From contig DASYKU010000008.1 in assembly GCA_035995165.1 (NCBI GenBank), positions 45,896 to 109,895 of the forward strand: a stretch of 64,000 bases of DNA, read 5' to 3'. Below are positions 50,494 to 57,549 of the stretch, one piece after another (positions within the stretch are counted from its first letter, which is position 1; each line of letters opens with the position of its first letter). The notes under the pieces were generated by a model that was not told where the DNA came from, ran no database searches, and saw only the letters and a program-made list of their open reading frames with translations. The translations under genes and the position numbers were made by a program. The stretch is from Mycobacteriales bacterium. Lineage in GTDB: Bacteria; Actinomycetota; Actinomycetes; Mycobacteriales; CADCTP01.

Positions 50494-50921
50494 CCAACCA
50501 GGAGTTCAGCTTCGACCGGACCTTCGACGCCCCGCGGGCGCAGGTGTTCCGGGCCTTCACCGACCCGGAGCTGGTGGCCCGCTGGTGGGCGCCGAAGGAC
50601 GAGCAGCTCGTCGTCGAGGCGCTGGAGCCGCGGGCCGGCGGCAGCTGGCGGTTCGTCAACACCAGCGCCGACGGCGGCACCAACGCCTTCCACGGGGTCT
50701 ACCACTCCGTCGCCGAGGACCGGATCGTGCAGACCTTCGAATACGGCGGGTTCCCCGGGGTGGTGCTGCTGGAGACGCTGGCCTTCACCGACCTCGGCGA
50801 CGGCCGGACCCGGTTCACCGACAGCTCGGTGTTCCCGGCCTCCGCGGCGGGCGCCTTCGGTGGCGACGGCGGTGCGGCCGGGGCGATGGACCGGCTGGCC
50901 GAGCTGCTCGCGCAGCTCTAG
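50490..50921 (+). CDS. SRPBCC (AHSA1-type) domain protein
   Basis: 143 residues in one START-like helix-grip domain: FDRTFDAPRAQVFRAFTDPELVA, RWWAPKDEQLVVEALEPRAG, AFHGVYHSVAEDRIVQTFEY. Such proteins bind small hydrophobic molecules, so it may sense or sequester the ligand of the ArsR regulator it is coupled to. It is convergent, with a 4-bp overlap, with uricase. Confidence 0.92.
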   Translation: MTNQEFSFDRTFDAPRAQVFRAFTDPELVARWWAPKDEQLVVEALEPRAGGSWRFVNTSADGGTNAFHGVYHSVAEDRIVQTFEYGGFPGVVLLETLAFTDLGDGRTRFTDSSVFPASAAGAFGGDGGAAGAMDRLAELLAQL

Positions 50922-51805
50922 CCGTACTGGGGGGTGCCCTCCCAGGCGGTGCCGGCCGGGGGCGCGTCGTCGCGCTGGACGACGGCCTGGATCAGCCCGT
51001 ACGGCCGGTCGTCGGCGTGGTAGACGACCTTCGGGTTGTCCAGCCCGAACGGGCTCAGGTCCTGCAGGAAGTGGTGCTTGTTCGGCATCGACAGCCGGAT
51101 CTCGGCCAGCTCCGGCCGTCCACTGAGGACGGCCGAACCCATCTGGTAGAGCGTCTGCTGCAGGGCCTCGCTCGGTTCGGTCGCGAACGTCTCGACCAGG
51201 TCGGCCCGGATGCCGGCGAAGCTGCCGGCCCAGTCGACGGTGCCGGTGTGCCGCCAGCGGGCGCTGACCGCGGTGGCCAGGATCCGGTCGTCGGTCTCGG
51301 CCAGCGTGGTGTAGCGGTCCCGCGGGAACCCGGCGAACGCGGAGTCGGTCGTCTTCAGCACGACCAGACCGGACAGTCCACTGAGGACGTATTCCTGTCC
51401 ACTGTCGACGGTCACCACCGCGGTGCGGACCTCGCCGCCGGCCCGGGTGAACGCGTGGTCGTGCTCGCGGCCGCCGACCGGGATCCGGTCCCAGCCGTAC
51501 TCCTCGACCTCGATCCGGGCGCCGGTGATCCACCGGTACGCCCCGGCGAAGTGCCGGGCCAGCCGCAGCCCGAAGTCCTCGATCTCGCCGATCCCGTCGC
51601 GGGCGAAGGCGAAGACCGTGTTCTTCTGGGTGTCGGTGGCGAGCACGTGCCCGTTGTCGCCGTCCAGGTGGGCCGCGGCGAAGTCGCCGCGCAGGGTGGT
51701 CGAGACGTTGAGGTCCTTGATGCCGTGGCGGGGGGTCGTCCGGTCGATCGCGACGACCCGCACCTCGGCCTTGCCGTACTGGTTGGGCCCGAGCACGATC
51801 CCCAT
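50918..51805 (-). CDS. pucL: Urate oxidase (uricase)
   Basis: 295 residues with two T-fold domains. Recognisable motifs are VLGPNQYGKAEVRVV at the N-terminus, TDTQKNTVFAFA (catalytic Thr and Lys relay), SGLVVLKTTDSAFAGF and SMPNKHHFLQDLSPFGLDN. It oxidises urate to 5-hydroxyisourate. The ATG directly follows the HIU hydrolase stop, so uraD, HIU hydrolase and uricase form one operon read in the reverse order of the pathway. Confidence 0.96.
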   Translation of the reverse strand: MGIVLGPNQYGKAEVRVVAIDRTTPRHGIKDLNVSTTLRGDFAAAHLDGDNGHVLATDTQKNTVFAFARDGIGEIEDFGLRLARHFAGAYRWITGARIEVEEYGWDRIPVGGREHDHAFTRAGGEVRTAVVTVDSGQEYVLSGLSGLVVLKTTDSAFAGFPRDRYTTLAETDDRILATAVSARWRHTGTVDWAGSFAGIRADLVETFATEPSEALQQTLYQMGSAVLSGRPELAEIRLSMPNKHHFLQDLSPFGLDNPKVVYHADDRPYGLIQAVVQRDDAPPAGTAWEGTPQYG

Positions 51806-52117
51806 CTAGGCCCCCCGGTAGGTCGTGTAGGAGTACGGCGAGAGCAGCAACGGGATGTGGTGGTGGGCGCCGCCGTCGCGGATGGTGAACGTGACCGTCA
51901 CCGACGGGTAGAACGTGCGCTCCTGGAAGTAGCCGCCGGAGTCGAACGTCAGCTCGTACGTGCCGGGGTCCAGGTCGTACGGGGCCAGGGCGCAGCGGCC
52001 GTCGGGATCGGTGTGCCCGTCGGCCAGCGGCGTACCGTCCAAACCGGACAGTCGCACCGCGACACCGCCGGCCGGACGGCCCGTCGTCCCGTCCAGGACG
52101 TGGGTGGACATGCTCAC
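51806..52117 (-). CDS. 5-hydroxyisourate hydrolase (transthyretin-like)
   Basis: 103 residues. Motifs: STHVLDGTTGRPAGGVAV, DPDGRCALAPYDLDPG and the C-terminal signature YTTYRGA, where the usual ending is YRGS. GTG 52117 overlaps the uraD stop by the GTGA sequence; ATG 52111 is an alternative. It hydrolyses 5-hydroxyisourate to OHCU. Confidence 0.95.
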   Translation of the reverse strand: MSMSTHVLDGTTGRPAGGVAVRLSGLDGTPLADGHTDPDGRCALAPYDLDPGTYELTFDSGGYFQERTFYPSVTVTFTIRDGGAHHHIPLLLSPYSYTTYRGA

Positions 52118-52626
52118 CCGGTCACCAGCCTCTCCACCCGCAACCGGGTGATCTGCGTGAGTTGCGCGGTCGTCTCGGCCCGTTCCGCCGCCGGGTCCAG
52201 CTCCAGCCGGCGCCGCAGGGCGGCCAGCATCTCGGCCGGCGTCCGGCCCGCGGCCCGGATCAGGAACGCGTGCCCGAACCTCTCCTCGTACGCGCGGTTG
52301 CCCTCGGCCAGCGCGACCCGGACGGCGTCGTCGGCGTCGCTCATCGCCGCCTGCTCGCGCCGGGACGAGGCGGCCTCGGCCGAGTCGCCGGCCGCGCGCT
52401 CCCCGATGCGCGGATGCGCGGCCAGGGCCTGCCCGACCTCGTCCCAGCCCAGGCCGGCAGCGACGTCGGTCGCGGTGTCGGCCAGTACGGACAGGCTCGG
52501 GTAGGGGCGTCCGGCGGCGACCTCGCGGGCGAACCGCGGCGCCGCGTTGGCCGCCGCCAGCTCACGCTCGGCCGCCGCGCCGGGCAGCGCGTTGAACTCG
52601 GCCAGCGTCCACGACACCCGCGCCAC
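52114..52626 (-). CDS. uraD: OHCU decarboxylase
   Basis: 170 residues from GTG 52626, with GGGGGA 7 nt upstream. Helical protein with LAEFNALPGAAAERELAA, AHPRIGERA (catalytic His), SSRREQAAM and NRAYEERFGHAFLIRAAGRT. It makes S-allantoin from OHCU. First gene of the uricase operon; divergent from the DUF6986-type gene over 105 bp. Confidence 0.94.
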   Translation of the reverse strand: MARVSWTLAEFNALPGAAAERELAAANAAPRFAREVAAGRPYPSLSVLADTATDVAAGLGWDEVGQALAAHPRIGERAAGDSAEAASSRREQAAMSDADDAVRVALAEGNRAYEERFGHAFLIRAAGRTPAEMLAALRRRLELDPAAERAETTAQLTQITRLRVERLVTG

Positions 52627-52731
52627 GCTACCGGTCCCCCGCGCGGGGCGACCCGGGCCGGGCCCGCTGCGCAACTCGACCCTGCCGGCCGGGTCGATCG
52701 GGCCGGCGAGCCGGGGTGCGACGATGATCGG

Positions 52732-53889
52732 GTGTTGCCGGACGCCGTGCTCGCCGACCTGGATCGGCGGCTGGCCGCGTCCGACGCCGCCCGGGCGGCG
52801 CGGTACCCGGGTGAGCCGCGGGGCCGGCAGCCGGTGCACACGGTCTACGTCCCGGCCGACCGCGTCCGGCCCGGGCTGGCCGCCCGGTGGGGCTCCGCGG
52901 CCCTGGCGGCGCTGGACGGCGCCGACCTGGCCGCGATCACCGGGCTGCCGGCGGCCGTGCTCCCCCGGGTCGTCGCCAAGCTGGAGCGCGAGCCGGTCGA
53001 GGACCTGCGGGTCGACGCCGAGGACGGCTACCGCGGCGACGACGAGGACCGGGACGTGCTCGCCGCGGCCGAGGCGGTCGGCGCCGACCTGGCCGCCGGG
53101 GTCGCGCCGCCGTACGTGGGGATCCGGGCCAAGTCGCTGGAGCCGGCCACCCGGCGCCGCGGGGTGCGGACGCTGGACCTGTTCCTGTCCCGGCTCGCGG
53201 GGCACGAGGTCCTCGTCACGCTGCCCAAGGTCACCGACGTCGACCAGGTCCGCGCGATGGTCGGGCTGCTGGCCGCGCTGGAGGACGAGCACGGGGTCAC
53301 GCTGGCGCTGGAGCTGCAGGTCGAGACGCCGCAGGCGGTCCTCGGCCCGGACGGTGCGGCGACCGCGGCGGCGATGGTGCACGCGGCCGCGGGCCGGTGC
53401 CGCGGCCTGCACTACGGCACGTACGACTACTCCGCCGCGCTCGGGGTCGCGGCGGCGTACCAGGCCTCGGACCACCCGGTCGCCGACCACGCCAAGGCCG
53501 TCATGCAGGTCGCGGTGGCCGGCACCGGCGCCCGCGCGGTCGACGGCTCCTCGAACCTGCTGCCGGTCGGACCGGGCCGGGACGCGGCCTGGCGCCGGCA
53601 CGCGGGGCTGGTCACCCGGGCGCTGCGGACCGGGCTCTACCAGGGCTGGGACCTGCACCCGGCGCAGCTGCCGACCCGCTACCTGGCCACGTACACGTTC
53701 TTCCGGGACGCGCTGCCGGCGGCGCGGGAGCGGCTGTCCACGTACCTGGCCGGGGCCGAGGGCGGCGTGCTGGACGAGCCGGCGACCGCGCGGGCGCTGG
53801 CCGCGGTGATCACCCGGGCCCTGGACTGCGGGGCGGTCGACGCCGCCGAGGTCGGCCTGGACCGCGCCACGCTCGACCGCCTCAGGTGA
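52732..53889 (+). CDS. HpcH/HpaI aldolase-like protein (DUF6986)
   Basis: 385 residues from GTG 52732. TIM-barrel blocks typical of citrate-lyase/aldolase-like proteins are present: HTVYVPADRVRPGL, DLRVDAEDGYRGDDEDRDV (acidic metal-binding region), LALELQVETPQAVLG and GLHYGTYDYSAALGV. Homologues lie beside urate and allantoin genes in actinomycetes, so a role in purine breakdown products such as glyoxylate or ureidoglycolate is plausible, but no activity is proven. The ORF is followed 35 bp later by the decayed urease genes. Confidence 0.8.
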   Translation: MLPDAVLADLDRRLAASDAARAARYPGEPRGRQPVHTVYVPADRVRPGLAARWGSAALAALDGADLAAITGLPAAVLPRVVAKLEREPVEDLRVDAEDGYRGDDEDRDVLAAAEAVGADLAAGVAPPYVGIRAKSLEPATRRRGVRTLDLFLSRLAGHEVLVTLPKVTDVDQVRAMVGLLAALEDEHGVTLALELQVETPQAVLGPDGAATAAAMVHAAAGRCRGLHYGTYDYSAALGVAAAYQASDHPVADHAKAVMQVAVAGTGARAVDGSSNLLPVGPGRDAAWRRHAGLVTRALRTGLYQGWDLHPAQLPTRYLATYTFFRDALPAARERLSTYLAGAEGGVLDEPATARALAAVITRALDCGAVDAAEVGLDRATLDRLR

Positions 53890-53924
53890 TCTGGTGGTAA
53901 CAGGGCGTCGTCAGAGTGCCGCGG

Positions 53925-54228
53925 ATGCAGCTGACCCCGCACGAGCAGGAGCGCCTGCTGCTGTCGTACGCGGCGGAGCTGGCCCGGCGCCGGCAGGGTC
54001 GCGGGCTCGAGCTGAACTAACCCCGAGTCGGTCGCGGTGATCACCGACCACCTGCTTGAGGGCGCCCGCGACGGCGTGTCCGTCGCCGAGCTGATGCAGT
54101 CGGGGCGCACGGTGCTCGGCCACTACGACGTCATGGACGGGGTGCCGGAGATGCTGGCGGAGGTGCAGGTGGAGGCGACCTTCCCGGACGGGACCAAGCT
54201 CGTGACCGTCCACCACCCGATCCCGTGA
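53925..54228 (+). pseudogene. ureA: Urease gamma subunit, frameshifted
   Basis: ATG 53925 opens [19 protein letters not shown], a canonical UreA start. After GLELN the frame hits TAA (54018-54020). Removing one A at 54019-54020 restores [19 protein letters not shown], then [20 protein letters not shown] and [20 protein letters not shown] to the normal end at 54226-54228. So an intact-length gene of 100 codons carries a single extra A. It overlaps the next fragment (GTGA). Sequencing error is possible but the following deletion makes true decay likely. Confidence 0.9.
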
Positions 54229-54410
54229 TACCCGGCGAGGTGACCCCGGCGGACGGGACGATCAGCACCCGCGAGGGAGCGGCGCGGATCGAGCTCGGGG
54301 TGCACAACGCCGGCGACCGGCCGATCCAGGTCGGCTCGCACTTGCGGGACGACCCGACGGCCGGGCCGGTGGCCGACTGGGTGCGCTCGCTGGTACGAGT
54401 AGGGGTGTGA
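54225..54410 (+). pseudogene. Fusion of the start of ureB to the end of ureG
   Basis: 61 residues. The first 39 (IPGEVTPADGTISTREGAAR ... HNAGDRPIQVGSH) are the N-terminus of urease beta subunit UreB. The rest (LRDDPTAGPVADWVRSLVRV) matches the C-terminal end of UreG, which in mycobacteria ends SLTEDPAASDVVAWVRSQL. The fusion is in frame, at about 54338-54344. The UreB remainder, UreC (the nickel active-site subunit), UreF and nearly all of UreG are missing. The next gene is ureD, as expected in an ureABCFGD operon. Confidence 0.88.
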
Positions 54411-55108
54411 GGACCGAGGTCGAGATCGTCGCCCGGGCAGATCCCGGCGGGCGGACCGTGCTGCCGGTGCTGCGGGCGTCCGGCGCGCTGGCGGTCCGGG
54501 CGACGGGTCCCGGCTCGGTCCACCTGGTCGGCACGGCGGCCGGCCCGCTCGGCGGGGACTCGGTCACCCTGACGATCACGGTCGAGGCGGGCGCGCGGCT
54601 GCTGGTGCGCAGCGCGGCGGCAGCGGTGGTGCTGCCGGCGGCGGCCGGCGCCCCGTCGGGGACGACCGTCGCGCTCGACGTGGCCGGTGCGCTGGACCTG
54701 GCGCTGGCGCCGACCGTCGTGACGGCCCGCGCGACCCACGTCGCGACGACGACCGCGCGGCTCGGACCGGAGGGCCGGCTGCGGCTGACCGAGCGGGTCG
54801 TGCTCGGCCGGGCCGGTGCGGGACCGGGGCGCTGGACCGGCACGGTCCGGGTCGAGCGGGACGGCCGGCCGCTGCTGCACACGAGCCAGGAGCTGGGTCC
54901 GGGCGGGGCGGGCTGGGCGGCGCCGTTCACGCCCCGGGCGTACGCGGCCGAGCTGGTGCTGGACGGGTCCACTGTGGACCCCGCGGTCGGGACGGACACG
55001 GTCCGGTTGCCGCTCGACGGCGGCTGGACCGCGACGGCCTGGGGCGCCGAGCTGCCGGTCGCGCTGGCCGGTCTGGACGGGCTGCTGCCCGCGGCGGTGG
55101 TGGCGTGA
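54407..55108 (+). CDS. ureD: Urease accessory protein UreD
   Basis: 233 residues from GTG 54407. Motifs HLVGTAAGPLGGDSVTLTI, ARLLVRSAAAAVVLPAA and RLTERVVLGRAGAGPG fit UreD, which forms the metallochaperone complex with UreF and UreG. It appears intact, but its partners and the urease catalytic subunit are deleted from this locus, so it should have no role here. GTGA overlaps on both sides keep it within the operon with allantoinase. Confidence 0.9.
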   Translation: MRTEVEIVARADPGGRTVLPVLRASGALAVRATGPGSVHLVGTAAGPLGGDSVTLTITVEAGARLLVRSAAAAVVLPAAAGAPSGTTVALDVAGALDLALAPTVVTARATHVATTTARLGPEGRLRLTERVVLGRAGAGPGRWTGTVRVERDGRPLLHTSQELGPGGAGWAAPFTPRAYAAELVLDGSTVDPAVGTDTVRLPLDGGWTATAWGAELPVALAGLDGLLPAAVVA

Positions 55109-56415
55109 GCCTCGACCTCGTCGTCGCCGCGCGCCGGGCGGTGATCGGCGACGCGCTCGTACCCGCCCGGGTCGGCGTCGCGGGTGGACGGGTCGCCGTG
55201 GTCGCCGACTGGGACTCGTCCCTCGACGCCACCGGGACCGTCGTGCTCGACGACGACACGGTGCTGTTGCCGGGGCTGGTCGACACGCACGTGCACGTGA
55301 ACGAGCCCGGGCGGACCGAGTGGGAGGGGTTCGCGACCGCCACCGCGGCGGCCGCGGCCGGCGGCGTCACCACGATCCTCGACATGCCGCTGAACAGCAT
55401 CCCGCCGACGGTGGACGCCGCGGCGCTGGCGGTCAAACGGGCCGCCGCCCAGCCGCAGATCCGGGTCGACGTCGGCTTCTGGGGCGGCGCGATCCCCGGC
55501 AACGCCGGCGACCTGCGGGCCCTGCACGACGCCGGTGCCTACGGGGTGAAGTGCTTCCTGCTCGACTCGGGCGTACCCGAGTTCCCGCCGCTGGATCCGG
55601 CGCACCTGCGGGCGGCGCTGACCGAGCTGGCGACCTTCGACGGGCTGCTCATCGCGCACTGCGAGGACGAGGCGGCGATCCGGCCGGCCCCGCACGACCG
55701 CGCGTACGCGGCCTTCCTCGCCTCCCGCCCGCCCGAGGCCGAGACCCGCGCGGTGGCCGGGCTCATCGAGGCGGCCCGGGAGACCGGCGCCCGGGTGCAC
55801 GTCGTGCACGTGTCCGCGGCCGCGGTGCTGCCGCTGCTGCGCGCGGCGGTCGCCGAGGGCGTCCGGATCACCGCCGAGACCTGCCCGCACTACCTCGCGC
55901 TCGCGGCCGAGGACGTGCCGGCCGGGGCGACCCAGTTCAAGTGCTGCCCGCCGGTGCGGGACGCCGCCAACCGGGACGCGCTCTGGGCCGGGCTCGCCGA
56001 CGGCACCCTGACCTGCGTCGTCTCCGACCACTCCCCCTGTACGCCGGAGCTGAAGCGGTTCGACAGCGGCGACTTCGGCGCGGCCTGGGGTGGGATCTCC
56101 TCGCTGCAGCTCTCGCTGCCGGTGGTGTGGACCGCGGCCGCGGCCCGGGGCGTCCCGCTGGTGGACGTCGTGCGGTGGATGGCCGCCGGACCCGCCCGCC
56201 TCGCCGGCCTGGCCGGGAAGGGCACGATCGCCGCCGGGTACGACGCCGACCTGGTCGCGTTCGCGCCGGACGAGGAGTTCACCGTCGACGTGGCGGCGTT
56301 GCGGCACCGCAACCCGGTCAGCGCGTACGCGGGTCGTAGGCTGCGGGGCGTGGTGCGATCGACCTGGCTGCGCGGCCTGCCCGCCGGCGACCTGCCGCTC
56401 GGGCGGCTGCTGTGA
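55105..56415 (+). CDS. allB: Allantoinase
   Basis: 436 residues. Metal-dependent amidohydrolase motifs: LPGLVDTHVHVNEPGRTEWEG, GVKCFLLDSGVPEFP (the carboxylated Lys), IAHCEDEAA, HVVHVSAAAV and CVVSDHSPC. It opens the allantoin ring to give allantoate. GTG 55105 overlaps the ureD stop. The operon continues with allantoicase. Confidence 0.95.
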   Translation: MSLDLVVAARRAVIGDALVPARVGVAGGRVAVVADWDSSLDATGTVVLDDDTVLLPGLVDTHVHVNEPGRTEWEGFATATAAAAAGGVTTILDMPLNSIPPTVDAAALAVKRAAAQPQIRVDVGFWGGAIPGNAGDLRALHDAGAYGVKCFLLDSGVPEFPPLDPAHLRAALTELATFDGLLIAHCEDEAAIRPAPHDRAYAAFLASRPPEAETRAVAGLIEAARETGARVHVVHVSAAAVLPLLRAAVAEGVRITAETCPHYLALAAEDVPAGATQFKCCPPVRDAANRDALWAGLADGTLTCVVSDHSPCTPELKRFDSGDFGAAWGGISSLQLSLPVVWTAAAARGVPLVDVVRWMAAGPARLAGLAGKGTIAAGYDADLVAFAPDEEFTVDVAALRHRNPVSAYAGRRLRGVVRSTWLRGLPAGDLPLGRLL

Positions 56416-57527
56416 CCGGCTTCCTCGCGCTCCCCGACCTGGCGTCGCGGGCGCTCGGCGGCGCGGTCGTGGCCCGCAACGACGCCGCCTTCGCCGACGC
56501 CGAGAACCTGATCCTGCCGCACCCGCCGGCCCGGCACGACGACTTCGGTCACCAGGGCAAGGTGTACGACGGCTGGGAGACCCGCCGGCGCCGCTCCCCC
56601 GGCACGGACTGGGTGATCGTGCGGCTCGGCGTGCCCGGGATCGTGTCCGGGATCGTCGTGGACACCAGCTTCTTCACCGGCAACTACCCGGCGGCGGCGT
56701 CGCTGGACGGCCTCGGGGTCGAGGGATACCCGGCCGCCGGCGAACTGTCCACGATGGACTGGCAGCCGCTGCTGGCCGAGTCGCGAGTGGACGGTGACGC
56801 GCGCAACTCCCTCGCGGTGCCCTCCGGACGGCGCGTCACCCACGTGCGGCTGCGGATCCACCCGGACGGCGGGGTGGCACGGCTGCGGGTGCACGGGACG
56901 CCGGTGCCGGACCCGCGGCTGCTCGGCGCCGGGCCGCTCGACCTGGCCGCGCTCGACAACGGGGCCACGATCGCGGGCTGCAGCAACGAGTTCTACTCCA
57001 GACCGGTGCAGCTGATCTCGCCCGGCGTGGCCCGGTCGATGGGTGAGGGCTGGGAGACCGCGCGGCGGCGCGGTCCCGGCAACGACTGGGTGTCGGTCCG
57101 GCTGGCCGGCGAGGGTGTCGTCGAGCGGGCCGAGCTGGACACGTCGTACTTCCTGCACAACGCGCCGGGCTGGGCCCGGCTGACCGGGCTCGGGGCGGAC
57201 GGCAGCCCGGTCGAGCTGATGTCGCGCACGGCGCTGCTGCCGGACACCCGGCACCGGTTCCCGCTGCCGCCCGGGCCGGCCGTCCGCGAGGCTCGGCTGG
57301 ACGTGTACCCGGACGGCGGGATGGCGCGGCTCCGGCTGTGGGGCCGGCTCACGCCGGCGGGCCGCTCCCGCCTCGGCCGCACCTGGTTCGACACCCTGCC
57401 CGAGTCGCAGGCCGCGGCGGTCCTGGCCGGCGCCGGCCTCCCGCCGGACGCGCTGGCCGCCCGGCCCACTGTCGGCGCCGAGACGGTGCCGCCCGCCCTC
57501 CTCCCCCTCCTCGACGGCCCTGCCTGA
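56412..57527 (+). CDS. alc: Allantoicase
   Basis: 371 residues made of two similar jelly-roll repeats: YDGWETRRRRSPGTDWVIVR with DTSFFTGNYPAAASLDG, then EGWETARRRGPGNDWVSVRL with DTSYFLHNAPGWARLTG. The repeats confirm the allantoicase family. It splits allantoate into ureidoglycolate and urea. With the urease locus destroyed, that urea would be waste or be used by another system. GTG 56412 overlaps the allantoinase stop. Confidence 0.95.
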   Translation: MTGFLALPDLASRALGGAVVARNDAAFADAENLILPHPPARHDDFGHQGKVYDGWETRRRRSPGTDWVIVRLGVPGIVSGIVVDTSFFTGNYPAAASLDGLGVEGYPAAGELSTMDWQPLLAESRVDGDARNSLAVPSGRRVTHVRLRIHPDGGVARLRVHGTPVPDPRLLGAGPLDLAALDNGATIAGCSNEFYSRPVQLISPGVARSMGEGWETARRRGPGNDWVSVRLAGEGVVERAELDTSYFLHNAPGWARLTGLGADGSPVELMSRTALLPDTRHRFPLPPGPAVREARLDVYPDGGMARLRLWGRLTPAGRSRLGRTWFDTLPESQAAAVLAGAGLPPDALAARPTVGAETVPPALLPLLDGPA

Positions 57528-57549
57528 GCCGGGGCGGCGCGGCTGAGAT

